64,000 nucleotides of DNA from Methylomonas sp. AM2-LC (GCF_039904985.1 NZ_CP157005.1:2604001-2668000), one strand, 5' to 3'. Shown: positions 30,642 to 40,000, counted from the stretch's first letter. The notes: generated by a model from the letters alone, not told the origin. Numbers and translations are program-made.

Positions 30642-31466
30642 ATGAAAAATCAGATCGAAAAGTCCAAGGAGTTTGTGGAGTTACATCAAAGCGGGAATTG
30701 TTTTGTGATGCCAAATCCTTGGGATATTGGCTCGGCTAGGTTACTTGCACAGCTTGGCTTTAAAGCCATAGCCTCAACTGGAGCAGGATTTGCTTTTTCT
30801 CGAGGCAGCAGCGACTTGAGCATTAATGTACGTGATATGCTTCCACACCTTGCTGAATTGTCAATGGCAACTGATCTGCCGCTAAGTGCAGATTTGCAAA
30901 ATGGATTTGGTGACAGTGCAGATGATGTTGCGCAAACCATATTGGCGGTGGCAAAAACGGGTATCGTTGGTGGTTCCATAGAAGATGCTAGCGGAAATGC
31001 AGATAATCCTATCTATGACATTGAATTAGCCGCTGAACGCATTTTAAGTGCCGCAGCGGCAGCCAAAACGCTGGGTTTTAAGTTTATGTTAACAGCGCGT
31101 GCGGAGAATTATCTCTATGGTAAACCCGATATTGGTGACACCATTCGGCGTTTACAAGCGTATCAAGAAGCGGGTGCCGATGTTTTGTTTGCACCGGGTA
31201 TTCAATCGAAACATGACATTCAAGCCATCTTGCAAAACATTGATAAACCGCTCAATGTTATCATGGGTTTTAATGGTATTCAGCTAAGCGTGTCGGAGTT
31301 ACAAGAACTAGGTGTGACACGTATTAGTTTAGGCGGCTCACTGGCAAGAGCGGCCTACGGCGCTTTTCTGCGTGCTGCCACAGAAGTACAATCGGCTGGC
31401 ACTTTTAATTATGCGACTGAAGCAGTGTCTGCTAAAGAATTGAATGGCATATTCGCATCTTACTAA
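30642..31466 (+). CDS. Isocitrate lyase / PEP phosphonomutase family protein
   Basis: A 274-residue TIM-barrel protein of the ICL/PEPM superfamily: MPNPWDIGSARLLAQLGFKA, the metal-binding ADLQNGFGD block, GGSIEDASG, MLTARAENYLYG and AGADVLFAPGI. Members cleave or form C-C or P-C bonds of 2-oxoacids (for example oxaloacetate hydrolase or carboxyphosphonoenolpyruvate mutase-like). The canonical isocitrate-lyase KKCGH motif is absent, so it is not isocitrate lyase. The exact substrate cannot be set from sequence; no phosphonate genes adjoin it. Confidence 0.85.
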   Translation: MKNQIEKSKEFVELHQSGNCFVMPNPWDIGSARLLAQLGFKAIASTGAGFAFSRGSSDLSINVRDMLPHLAELSMATDLPLSADLQNGFGDSADDVAQTILAVAKTGIVGGSIEDASGNADNPIYDIELAAERILSAAAAAKTLGFKFMLTARAENYLYGKPDIGDTIRRLQAYQEAGADVLFAPGIQSKHDIQAILQNIDKPLNVIMGFNGIQLSVSELQELGVTRISLGGSLARAAYGAFLRAATEVQSAGTFNYATEAVSAKELNGIFASY

Positions 31467-31512
31467 AAGTTTAAATAAAGAAATCAATCGAGTCTGACCC
31501 TTTGATATGCTT

Positions 31513-34164
31513 TTAAAACAAAGCCTTAATCTCCGGCAGACAAGATCCACAGTTTGTACCAGCTTTTAGGCAGCGCCCCACCTCTTGAACGGTTTTTAAA
31601 CTCTGGCTGGCAATGGCGTTACGTATTGTGGTTTCGCCCACGTTAAAACAGGCACAGATGATGGCGCCACAATCCGGTTTGCCTTGCGGAGGTTTACCGC
31701 TGAGTAATGCACTACGTTCTGAGGTATCCAGTTGGTTTTTGGCAAATAAGCTGCCTAGCCAGGCGCGTTCTGGCAGGGTGTTGGTACCATCAATAAAAAT
31801 AACCGTATCTAATTCGTTCTCATGCAGATAGGCGGCTCTATATTGTTGTAAGCCAGAGTCTGCATATTCCATTACATCGTTTGCGGTTTGATGACTATTT
31901 GGCAGATGCTGGCTTATCCAATCCGGCCAGGATTGCGATAAAGCCGCGCTTGCCAACTCGTATCGGTAATAATGATCTGCTTTATTTTTAATCCAGTACT
32001 CAATATTATCCAGCTTTAATGCGTGTCTGGATAATATAAAAGCGTACCAATCGGGTGTGTAGGGGCTAATGCGTACCGGGGTATGTTTGCTTTCTGCTTG
32101 TTTGGAAATGGGATCGACAACTGGATTAACCAGGCTGCCCATGCGACCCTGACTGGCATATTGAGCTGTCCAGTGCATGGGTACAAATAGCTGGCCGGAT
32201 TGCTGTTGGTCGGTGATGGTTACCCGTGCCAGCATACTTCCCCAAGCCGTTTCGATTTTTGCCAGACTGTTAGCTATTAAGCCATACTGTTGGGCGTCTA
32301 GCGGATGTATTTCGACACAGGGCTCTGGTTTATGTTGATTCAGTTTGGCTGACAGCGCTGTGCGCGTCATAGTGTGCCATTGATCACGCAAACGCCCGGT
32401 GTTTAAAATCAGTGGGTAGTGTTTATTGGGTTGATTTACGGGTAATCGGGGTGTAATGGCAATAAATTGCGCTTTACCCGATGCGGTAAAATACTGCCCA
32501 TCCGCAAACAAACGCGCACGTCCTTCTGGATAGTGTTGATTAACTGGCCATTGTGTGGGTTGCAGTTGCTCATAACTTACTGGCGTAATATCCGCATACG
32601 CGGAAATATCAAAATCACGTTCACCGTGTTGCTGATTATTCTCAAAACCGGATAAGGCCGCATGTTCTCTAAAAATATCGGCAGCACTTTGATAGGAGAA
32701 CGCCTTTGCAAAGCCAAGTCGTTTGGCAACTTCACTGATTATCCACCAATCGGGTTTTGCTTCACCTGCGGCGGGGAATAAGGCTCTTTGTCTGGAAATG
32801 CGGCGTTCAGAATTGGTTACCGTGCCGTCTTTTTCGCTCCAACCCACGGCGGGTAATAATACATGGGCGTAAGCGGTGGTGTCGGTTTTCTCTATACAAT
32901 CAGACACTACCACAAACGGGCATTTTGCAAGGGCTTGTTTTACCTTATCGGCATTCGGCATGCTCACAACCGGATTGGTACCCATAATCCACACAGCTTT
33001 TACCTTGCCATCATGTATGGCGTCGAATAGCTCCACTGCCGCATAGCCCGGTTTTTGGGCAATGTTGTCAGTACCCCAAAAACGCGCCACTCGTTCTATA
33101 TCGGCTGCATTGGAAAAATCCATATGTGCTGCCAATTGATGCGATAAGCCTCCCACTTCCCGTCCGCCCATGGCGTTGGGTTGTCCGGTTAAAGAAAACG
33201 GCCCCATGCCGGGTTTACCTATTCTGCCCGTGGCTAAATGGCAATTGATGATGCTGTTAACTTTATCGGTACCTGAGGAGGATTGATTTACGCCTTGACT
33301 GTACAAGCTCATGACTTTTTCGGTTTCGCTAAACCAGCGGTAAAACAAGTCGATATCGGCTTTGGGTAAGCGGCAAACGCTAGCGATTTTTTTAAGGGTG
33401 AGCGTGGCTTGTGATAATGCCGCGGAAAATCCCTCTGTATGGGTTTCAATATAAGGCTGGTCTAGCGCGTTATGTGCAGCTAAGTACTGTAATAAACCAT
33501 TGAATAAAGTGGTGTCGCTACCGATAGCAAGGGGTAGATGTAAATCGGCGATATCGCAACTGTTGGTTCTGCGTGGATCTATCACTACCACTTTGAGTGC
33601 CGGATTTGCTGCCTTGGCGGCTTTGATGCGTTGAAAACTAACCGGATGACACCAAGCTGCATTAGAACCTATTAACAGTATCAGGTTGGCGGATTCAAAA
33701 TCTGCGTAACAACCGGGTACTGTATCTGCACCAAAGGCGCGTTTGTGGCCAGCTACCGAAGACGACATACATAAGCGGCTATTGGTATCCATATTGCCAC
33801 TGCCGATAAAGCCTTTCATCAGTTTGTTGGCAACATAATAATCTTCGGTTAGTAATTGTCCTGAGCCGTATATTGCCACTGCGTCTGGGCCGTGTGTATC
33901 GATAATGTCTCTGAATGTGCTTGCAACTAGATCGAGTGCCGTCGGCCAGTGACTGTCTTGTCCGGCAATTTTGGGTTGTAACAAGCGGCCGTCTAAAATA
34001 ACGGTATCGGCCAATGCCGAGCCTTTTGAACACAAACGTCCAAAATTGGCCGGATGCGACTTATCACCCTGAATAATCACCTGGCGCAGGTCGGTGTTTA
34101 CTTCAGCATCTATACCGCATCCGACGCCACAATAAGGACACGTGGTTTTAACAAGAGTAGCCAT
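31513..34164 (-). CDS. nasA: Assimilatory nitrate reductase, catalytic molybdopterin subunit
   Basis: An 883-residue cytoplasmic molybdoenzyme. The N-terminal [4Fe-4S] cysteines (TTCPYCGVGCG, later Cys in GRLCSKGSAL), the Mo-bisMGD domains (NSRLCMSSSVAGHKRAFG, VVVIDPRRTNSCDIADLHL) and the C-terminal MGD-binding domain are present. A C-terminal BFD-like [2Fe-2S] domain (CACFNVGE, then CLKAGTNCGSC) is characteristic of NasA-type enzymes. It reduces nitrate to nitrite. It is the last gene of the nirB-nirD-phzF-FAD reductase-nasA operon, starting 5 bp after the FAD reductase stop. Confidence 0.95.
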   Translation of the reverse strand: MATLVKTTCPYCGVGCGIDAEVNTDLRQVIIQGDKSHPANFGRLCSKGSALADTVILDGRLLQPKIAGQDSHWPTALDLVASTFRDIIDTHGPDAVAIYGSGQLLTEDYYVANKLMKGFIGSGNMDTNSRLCMSSSVAGHKRAFGADTVPGCYADFESANLILLIGSNAAWCHPVSFQRIKAAKAANPALKVVVIDPRRTNSCDIADLHLPLAIGSDTTLFNGLLQYLAAHNALDQPYIETHTEGFSAALSQATLTLKKIASVCRLPKADIDLFYRWFSETEKVMSLYSQGVNQSSSGTDKVNSIINCHLATGRIGKPGMGPFSLTGQPNAMGGREVGGLSHQLAAHMDFSNAADIERVARFWGTDNIAQKPGYAAVELFDAIHDGKVKAVWIMGTNPVVSMPNADKVKQALAKCPFVVVSDCIEKTDTTAYAHVLLPAVGWSEKDGTVTNSERRISRQRALFPAAGEAKPDWWIISEVAKRLGFAKAFSYQSAADIFREHAALSGFENNQQHGERDFDISAYADITPVSYEQLQPTQWPVNQHYPEGRARLFADGQYFTASGKAQFIAITPRLPVNQPNKHYPLILNTGRLRDQWHTMTRTALSAKLNQHKPEPCVEIHPLDAQQYGLIANSLAKIETAWGSMLARVTITDQQQSGQLFVPMHWTAQYASQGRMGSLVNPVVDPISKQAESKHTPVRISPYTPDWYAFILSRHALKLDNIEYWIKNKADHYYRYELASAALSQSWPDWISQHLPNSHQTANDVMEYADSGLQQYRAAYLHENELDTVIFIDGTNTLPERAWLGSLFAKNQLDTSERSALLSGKPPQGKPDCGAIICACFNVGETTIRNAIASQSLKTVQEVGRCLKAGTNCGSCLPEIKALF

Positions 34165-34169
34165 GTGTA

Positions 34170-35411
34170 TTAAACAGGGGAGGGGGCTGCGGCATTGCCC
34201 GATAACGGCCCGCCAAAAATCAATGCTTGCCGCTGATCAGCAATATTGGTTTTTTGTTCAATTAATTCTTGATACCAGCTACCTAATGCGGTGTCGCCAT
34301 ATAACACAGCGCCCTGTAATTGGTTGTGCTTAACGATGAGTTTTTTGTAGATGCCTTGTTTTACATCATTATAATGAATCTGTTCGCACTGCTCATCACC
34401 CAAGAAATTACCCACCGAAAAAAGCTGGATGCCTGTTACTTTTAGTTTGGTGGCGGTAGGCAAGGTGACATATTCTGCCATACCGTGTGCGCTTAGATGA
34501 TTGGCACAGACTTTGGCTTGTTCAAATAAGGGTGCCACTAAACCAAACGTGGCGCCACGATGTTGTATACATTCGCCGACGGCATACACACAGGGATCAT
34601 AGGTTTGTAGGGTATCGTTCACCACAATGCCACGCTCACAATACAAGCCCGCACGTTTGGCCAAGCTAATATCGGGCTGCACACCAATGGCCATAATCAA
34701 TAAATCACAGGGCAACTGGCTGCCATCGCTAAAGTACACTGTTTGGATATGCTGTTCTGCATTGCCGACTAAATGGCTTATTTGTGCAGACATTTTGAAT
34801 TTAACGCCCCGGTTTTCCAAGTTGCTTTGCAGCATTTGTCCAGCCTGTCTATCCAATTGCCGATTAAGCAATATCTCGTTATTATGAATAACGGTAACAT
34901 CCATACCTCTTTGCAATAAACCATTAGCGGCTTCCAAACCTAATAAGCCACCACCCAACACCACGGCTTGTTGGTGAGTTTCGCAGTATGACAGCATGGT
35001 ATTAACATCTAAAATGTCGCGAAAACCAATGACACCCGTTAAGTTGATGCCGGGAATATCTGGAACCACTGGTTTGGAACCCGTGGCTATCAGTAAACGA
35101 TCATATTCTGCGACGGTGCCATCGCGTGCGACTACTTTGCGCAGACCACGCTCAATGCTGACTACTGCTTTATCGTGGCCTGCATGCAATTGCAAACCGT
35201 TGTCGTCATACCATTGTTTGTTATTAATAATAATGTCTGCCATGTTTTTCTCACCGCTTAATACGGCAGATAACAGTATGCGATTATAGTTGCCGTAGGG
35301 TTCTGCGCCGAATACGGTGATACTGTATTTGTCGGGTGCCGACTGTAATAATTCTTCGACCGTTTTCATACCGGCCATGCCGTTGCCAATGACGACGAGT
35401 TTCTGTTTCAT
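34170..35411 (-). CDS. FAD-dependent NAD(P)H oxidoreductase, electron donor of assimilatory nitrate reductase
   Basis: A 413-residue flavoprotein resembling the N-terminal half of NirB: FAD motif VVIGNGMAGMKTVEELL, the YGNYNRILLSAVLSGE block, NAD(P) motif VVLGGGLLGLEAANGL and the second FAD motif YAVGECIQHRG. Between the nir genes and nasA it most likely passes electrons to the BFD domain of nitrate reductase, the NasB/NasC role in other bacteria. It overlaps the phzF stop by 4 bp. It has no siroheme or BFD cysteines, so it is not a nitrite reductase. Confidence 0.88.
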   Translation of the reverse strand: MKQKLVVIGNGMAGMKTVEELLQSAPDKYSITVFGAEPYGNYNRILLSAVLSGEKNMADIIINNKQWYDDNGLQLHAGHDKAVVSIERGLRKVVARDGTVAEYDRLLIATGSKPVVPDIPGINLTGVIGFRDILDVNTMLSYCETHQQAVVLGGGLLGLEAANGLLQRGMDVTVIHNNEILLNRQLDRQAGQMLQSNLENRGVKFKMSAQISHLVGNAEQHIQTVYFSDGSQLPCDLLIMAIGVQPDISLAKRAGLYCERGIVVNDTLQTYDPCVYAVGECIQHRGATFGLVAPLFEQAKVCANHLSAHGMAEYVTLPTATKLKVTGIQLFSVGNFLGDEQCEQIHYNDVKQGIYKKLIVKHNQLQGAVLYGDTALGSWYQELIEQKTNIADQRQALIFGGPLSGNAAAPSPV

Positions 35412-36322
35412 AATTCGAAGGCTCCCGTTGCCGTTAGTACGGCATGTCCACCAATGCGAACCGTTAACGATTCTTCGTGTTTATTATCCATTTCCAGATT
35501 AATAACACTGCGACGGCTATGTTCATCGCCTCTATCGACACTAAATACATGTGTACCTTTGCGTGTATGTTCAAAAGAACATAAATAGGCACAAAAAGCG
35601 GGCATAGCACTGCCTACTGGCGGGTCTTCATGCAGTGCGATACGTGGGCCTAACAAGCGTACGTTGAAATCGGCGTCCGCATAAGGCGATTTTGGCGCAA
35701 AAATGATAATTTCCTGAGCGGCGGTTTGCGGTGCAATTGATTGGCTCCAAGCGGCGTAGTTGAAGCGGGCGGCTCTGACGGCTTCATAATTCCATACCGA
35801 CACTATCAGATAGGGAAACCCGCATGATACCAAACGCGGTGCGTATTTCTTGTGATCCAGTGCTGATAGCTTAATGCCCAGAAATTGTGCCAATTCTTCA
35901 TCACTGGGTGCAAATCTATCCACTAGGGGTTTAACCGTGCGTGAAAATTGCACAAAATTGGGTTTGTGATCTGCGCCGGAGATATAAACATCGATAGCGC
36001 CAGCATTTTGTTCAAACACCATGGCTGATAGCGGGGTGGATAGATCGACTTCGCCACATAATCCTAATATATAGCCAGCAGCGATGATTGGATGTCCGCC
36101 AAAATCTACTTCTATTAACGGCGTAAAAATACGCATGCGCCTATGCTGTATACCCTGGCTGCTTTTAAAAATAAACACGGTTTCTGATAAGTTTATTTCA
36201 CGGGCAATTAAGGCCATGTGTTTGGCATCGAGACCATCGGCGTGCGGAAATACTGCAATCTGCGCACCATTAAAAATTTGTTGCGTAAATACATCGGCAA
36301 TATAGTAATTATATTTCATCAA
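35408..36322 (-). CDS. PhzF-family isomerase-like protein inside the nitrate assimilation operon
   Basis: A 304-residue protein with the PhzF fold: YYIADVFTQQIFNGAQIAVF at the start, the catalytic-Glu segment INLSETVFIF, and VDFGGHPIIAAGYIL. PhzF is an isomerase in phenazine synthesis, but most relatives have unknown substrates, and no other phenazine gene is near. The gene is embedded in the operon: its start abuts the nirD stop (36323) and its stop overlaps the reductase start by 4 bp. It is therefore coexpressed with nitrate reduction; any metabolic link is undetermined. Confidence 0.85.
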   Translation of the reverse strand: MMKYNYYIADVFTQQIFNGAQIAVFPHADGLDAKHMALIAREINLSETVFIFKSSQGIQHRRMRIFTPLIEVDFGGHPIIAAGYILGLCGEVDLSTPLSAMVFEQNAGAIDVYISGADHKPNFVQFSRTVKPLVDRFAPSDEELAQFLGIKLSALDHKKYAPRLVSCGFPYLIVSVWNYEAVRAARFNYAAWSQSIAPQTAAQEIIIFAPKSPYADADFNVRLLGPRIALHEDPPVGSAMPAFCAYLCSFEHTRKGTHVFSVDRGDEHSRRSVINLEMDNKHEESLTVRIGGHAVLTATGAFEL

Positions 36323-36658
36323 TTATTCTGCCTCTATTTTGACCGCAACACGGTTATTTTCGATAAGTACCGCATAAGTGTCTATTTTTATGTCTGCATG
36401 TTCAAAGCAATGGCCAGTAATTAAGCTGTAATGCTGTTTATACAGTGGCGATGCCAGCATGGGTTCGCCAGCGATATCGCCTATCATGCCGCGTGATAAC
36501 ACATTGGCTTTACCTATGGGATCGAAATTGGCGACCGCAAAAATTTGCTGGGTTTTAGTTACATAAAACAAGGCAAGCTGTTGTCCTGCCACTAGCGCAC
36601 ACACGCCAGAGTCGGGTTGCAAATCATCGACACTGCACACATCTATCCAGGTGCTCAT
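36323..36658 (-). CDS. nirD: Nitrite reductase small subunit NirD
   Basis: A 111-residue Rieske-like small subunit (VDDLQPDSGVCALVAGQQLALF, GEPMLASPLYKQHYSLITG). The family-typical absence of the Rieske [2Fe-2S] Cys/His pairs is seen. It pairs with NirB for NADH-dependent reduction of nitrite to ammonium. The start overlaps the nirB stop by 4 bp (ATGA), giving coupled translation. Confidence 0.93.
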   Translation of the reverse strand: MSTWIDVCSVDDLQPDSGVCALVAGQQLALFYVTKTQQIFAVANFDPIGKANVLSRGMIGDIAGEPMLASPLYKQHYSLITGHCFEHADIKIDTYAVLIENNRVAVKIEAE

Positions 36659-39195
36659 ACGGGCACCTCAACCAGTTCGAAATGCTGACGTTCTGATGCG
36701 TTGGCCGGGCGTACTTGGCCGCGTTCTTCGACAAATACAATATGGTTGTCTGCCATGTCGCTATTGATAAAATGGCGGAAGCGTTTTAGTTTGTTGTCAT
36801 CTGCCAGTGTGGTTTTCCATTCGCATTGGTAGGTGTCGATAACATGCTGCATTTGCTGTTCGAATTCGCTGCACAGTTGTAATCTATCGTCGATAACCAC
36901 TGCTTTAAGATAATCCAGGCCACCTTCAATGTTTTCCATCCATACTGAGGTGCGTTGCATGCGCTCTGCGGTACGAATATAGAAAATCAACACCCGATCA
37001 ATATATTGAATTAAGGTAGCCTTATCCAGATTGGTGGCAAACAAATCTGCATGGCGCGGTTTCATACCACCGTTACCACACACATACAGGTTCCAGCCGC
37101 CTTCTGTTGCAATAATGCCTATATCTTTACTTTGCGCTTCTGCACATTCCCGCGTACAGCCGGATACCGCAAATTTAATTTTGTGCGGCGCACGTAATCC
37201 TTTGTAGCGATTTTCCAGTTCTATGGCCAAACCAACACTGTCGTCGACCCCGTAGCGACACCAACTGCTACCTACACAAGATTTTACCGTGCGTAAGGAT
37301 TTACCGTAGGCATGACCCGATTCGAAGCCTGCCGCAATCAGTTCGGCCCATATGAGTGGTAATTGTTCTACCCGCGCTCCAAATAGGTCTACACGTTGAC
37401 CGCCGGTAATTTTTGTATACAGCCCATATTTTTTGGCGACTTGTCCCAATACAATTAAACCATCTGGCGTAATTTCGCCGCCTGTAACACGTGGTACTAT
37501 AGAGTAAGTTCCATCTTTCTGAATATTTGCCAGAAAGGTGTCGTTAGTATCCTGTAAACCAATATGCGGTTTTTCTAGAATATACTCATTCCACTGCGAG
37601 GCCAATATAGAGCCGACGGCCTGTTTACAGATTTCGCAGCCCAGACCGCGACCATGGTTATCGATTAAATCAGTAAAGGTTTTGATTTTTTCAATACGTA
37701 TCAGGTTATATAGGTCTTGACGGGTATAGTGGAAATGTTCACAAATATCGGTATTGACTGCAACGCCGGATTTTTTTAGTTCGCAATCCAGTACCGATTT
37801 TAATAAGGCGGCACATCCGCCGCAACCGGTACCTGCTTTAGTTTCGGCTTTTAAGTTAGGTAGAGTGGTGCAACCTGCCGCAATGGCTTGACATACATCA
37901 CCCTTGCTAACAGCGTAACAGGAGCAAATTTGCGCAGCATCTGGTAAGGCATCGGGTCCTAACCCCACCGACTGATCGGAGCGCGGCGGTAAAATCAATG
38001 AATCTGGATTTTCTGGCAGTTCGATACCATTTAAACAATATTGCAGCAGGGTGCTATAACCATTGGCATCGCCAACCAATACCGCACCCAGTAGTTTTTT
38101 ATTATTGGCATCGACCACTAAACGTTTGTAGATCTCTGCGCGTCCATCTTGATAGGTATACACCAATGAGCCTGGCGTTTTAGCATGGGCGTCACCAATA
38201 CTGGCTACATCCACACCCAATAATTTTAGTTTGGTGCTCATGTCTGCACCGGTGAATGCGGCTGTTTTCTCTGTTAAATGCGCCACTACTGTGCGTGCCA
38301 TACTGTAGCCGGGTGCTACCAAACCAAATATTTGCCCGTTCCAAAGCGCACATTCACCGATGGCATAGATAGCTTCGTCAGAAGTTTGGCAAACATTATT
38401 AATCACAATACCGCCGCGCTGACCGACATCCAGGCCGCTGGCACGTGCCAGATCGTCCCGTGGCCGAATACCCGCAGAAAATAAGATAATATCAGTTTCC
38501 AGTATCTCACCATCGGCAAAGGTCATGCGGTGATAACATTGCTTGCCTACGTCGATTAAGGTGGTGTTTTTATTCAGATGCACGCTAACGCCCAATGCTT
38601 CTATTTTGCGTTTTAATAGCGCTCCACCGCCTTCATCCAGTTGTACTGCCATTAAACGCGGAGCAAATTCGACTACATGGGTTTCCAGACCTAAATCCTG
38701 TAACGCTTTTGCCGCTTCTAATCCCAACAGGCCGCCACCAATGACAGTACCCACGCGTGAGTTTAGTGCAGCTGCTTGCATGGCTTCTAAATCTTCAATG
38801 GTACGATAGACCAAACATTGTGGTCTTTCATGACCGGGTACCGGTGGCACGAATGGATAGGAGCCGGTTGCTAAGATTAATTTGTCGTAGTTAACCCTGA
38901 CGCCTTGGGCAGACACTACCTGTTTTAACTGTCTATCTATGCTTACCGCTCTGTCGCCCAGCAGTATGCGTATATCATTTGTTTCAAAAAATCCGTCGGG
39001 CACCAGAGACAAATCAGCCGCGCTTTTACCGCTAAAAAATTCTGACAAATGCACACGATCATAAGCTGCTCTGGGTTCTTCGCAAAATACCACGATCTGA
39101 AACTGACCGGGTGTAGCATTTTCCAGCAGTTGTGCCAGAAAGTGTTGACCGACCATGCCGTTACCAATAACCACCAAGGTTTGTTTGTAACTCAT
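36655..39195 (-). CDS. nirB: Assimilatory nitrite reductase large subunit NirB
   Basis: From ATG 39195 (MSYKQTLVVIGNGMVGQHFL) the protein is about 846 residues, normal for NirB. Order: FAD/NAD oxidoreductase domain (VVIGNGMVGQ, GTVIGGGLLGLEAAKAL), BFD-like [2Fe-2S] domain (CSCYAVSKG, then TGCGGCAALL), and sulfite/nitrite reductase domains with the siroheme-[4Fe-4S] cysteines (SCVGSSWCRYG, VSGCTRECAEAQS). It reduces nitrite to ammonium with NADH. The frame stays open upstream to 39297, but that extension crosses the leader terminator, so I reject it. It heads the operon under NtrC/sigma-54 and a leader terminator. Confidence 0.95.
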   Translation of the reverse strand: MSYKQTLVVIGNGMVGQHFLAQLLENATPGQFQIVVFCEEPRAAYDRVHLSEFFSGKSAADLSLVPDGFFETNDIRILLGDRAVSIDRQLKQVVSAQGVRVNYDKLILATGSYPFVPPVPGHERPQCLVYRTIEDLEAMQAAALNSRVGTVIGGGLLGLEAAKALQDLGLETHVVEFAPRLMAVQLDEGGGALLKRKIEALGVSVHLNKNTTLIDVGKQCYHRMTFADGEILETDIILFSAGIRPRDDLARASGLDVGQRGGIVINNVCQTSDEAIYAIGECALWNGQIFGLVAPGYSMARTVVAHLTEKTAAFTGADMSTKLKLLGVDVASIGDAHAKTPGSLVYTYQDGRAEIYKRLVVDANNKKLLGAVLVGDANGYSTLLQYCLNGIELPENPDSLILPPRSDQSVGLGPDALPDAAQICSCYAVSKGDVCQAIAAGCTTLPNLKAETKAGTGCGGCAALLKSVLDCELKKSGVAVNTDICEHFHYTRQDLYNLIRIEKIKTFTDLIDNHGRGLGCEICKQAVGSILASQWNEYILEKPHIGLQDTNDTFLANIQKDGTYSIVPRVTGGEITPDGLIVLGQVAKKYGLYTKITGGQRVDLFGARVEQLPLIWAELIAAGFESGHAYGKSLRTVKSCVGSSWCRYGVDDSVGLAIELENRYKGLRAPHKIKFAVSGCTRECAEAQSKDIGIIATEGGWNLYVCGNGGMKPRHADLFATNLDKATLIQYIDRVLIFYIRTAERMQRTSVWMENIEGGLDYLKAVVIDDRLQLCSEFEQQMQHVIDTYQCEWKTTLADDNKLKRFRHFINSDMADNHIVFVEERGQVRPANASERQHFELVEVPV

Positions 39196-39283
39196 ACTTT
39201 GACCTCTACAATGTATATATTTCGTGTCGCCATTTAGGCGATAGCAAAACTCTCGCGAATTAGAGTGATCATTTTTTCCAGGC

Positions 39284-39335
39284 AAAAAAAAAGGCATCCC
39301 AATGGTAATGAATAATTCATTCCATTAGGACGCCT
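39284..39335 (-). terminator. Leader terminator upstream of nirB
   Basis: On the minus strand a 14-bp stem (AGGCGTCCTAATGG pairing with CCATTGGGATGCCT, two G-U pairs) continues into an AATGAAT/ATTCATT inner stem, and nine U residues follow. It lies between the sigma-54 promoter and the nirB start, so transcription would stop before nirB unless antiterminated. The block GACAAAGGCGTC at its 5' side is identical in the nrtA leader terminator. Confidence 0.88.
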
Positions 39336-39388
39336 TTGTCCAAGGTAACAATGATCAAATTAATCTCAGCGGGAGATTGCTTATGGTT

Positions 39389-39405
39389 AAGCAAGCTGTG
39401 TGCCA
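39389..39405 (-). promoter_or_regulatory. Sigma-54 promoter of the nirB operon
   Basis: The minus strand reads TGGCACACAGCTTGCTT, a perfect match to the sigma-54 consensus TGGCAC-N5-TTGCT with the GG and GC dinucleotides spaced by 10 nt. It is about 195 bp from the nirB start and upstream of the leader terminator. Confidence 0.9.
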
Positions 39406-39466
39406 GTTTTAAATATGATTTGAGTCAATGGTTTATCGGATGTTGGGTGTTTGGGTTTAGAGTATT

Positions 39467-39513
39467 TGCACCGAAATGGTTCATTTTTGAGGGTATTTGC
39501 ACCAAAAGGTGGA
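39467..39513. promoter_or_regulatory. Paired NtrC-type enhancer sites upstream of nirB
   Basis: TGCACCGAAATGGTTCA at 39467-39483 matches the NtrC consensus TGCACCAAAATGGTGCA at 15 of 17 positions. A second site, TGCACCAAAAGGTGGA, begins at 39498, 31 bp (three turns) away. They lie about 60-110 bp upstream of the sigma-54 element, suitable for NtrC activation under nitrogen limitation. Confidence 0.82.
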
Positions 39514-40000
39514 TTTTAGGGGGTGGTTTAAGTCAACATAAAGTGTAAAAGTCAGGATTAGATTTGATGATTTAGAGAACTACCTTGCGTAGCCGCGATT
39601 AGCAATGCGTAATCCCGGGAATATATTGCAGACCAAACTTACCGCTAAACCTAACAGAAGTAAATTGCCAATTAATATAATATTCCCGTTTTGGAAAACT
39701 TTAAAATATTCCAAGGCTAACAATTCCTGCGATAACGCGTTGCTTATAGAGGCTACGCGGGCTCCTTAAAACAAAGCTAGGAACGTGTGGCAAACGGTAG
39801 TATCTCCATCAAATTCGACATTTCTCTAATGTACCAGTTCCAGACGAGAGTGTTTGAGAAGTCAACATCTACTGGATTAACGCAAAGTGTCCGCGCGCCG
39901 GACTTAGATGCCCAACTGTCATTTAGGGAGTTACCTACAAAAAGAATGTCGATTGGTTCGCAGGCTAAGTCGTTCAGAGGAAAAGCCTAAAGACGAAGCA
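39514..40000. other. Intergenic region with two short dispersed repeats
   Basis: Sequence between the nir regulatory region and the SLOG-like gene. It contains two copies of a short repeat: GCGTAGCCGCGATTAGCAAT at 39587-39606 and a diverged inverted copy at 39737-39766 (GCGTTGCTTATAGAGGC, then TACGCGGGCT). A possible short frame at 39787-39990 has no family signature, and I do not call it. Confidence 0.45.

Noticed and set aside
30642..31466. Isocitrate lyase of the glyoxylate cycle
   Set aside because: Too short (274 residues) and lacks the KKCGH active-site motif; it belongs to the wider ICL/PEPM superfamily.
39196..39297. Upstream extension of NirB
   Set aside because: The extra 34 residues cross the leader terminator region and are not part of NirB, whose FAD motif normally begins a few residues after the start.
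39467..39513. Repeated TATTTGCACC elements as a transposon end
   Set aside because: They match the NtrC consensus, are three helical turns apart, and stand upstream of a perfect sigma-54 promoter, so regulatory sites explain them better.
39787..39990. 67-codon plus-strand frame
   Set aside because: No recognisable motif and no clear ribosome-binding site; lies among repeats.
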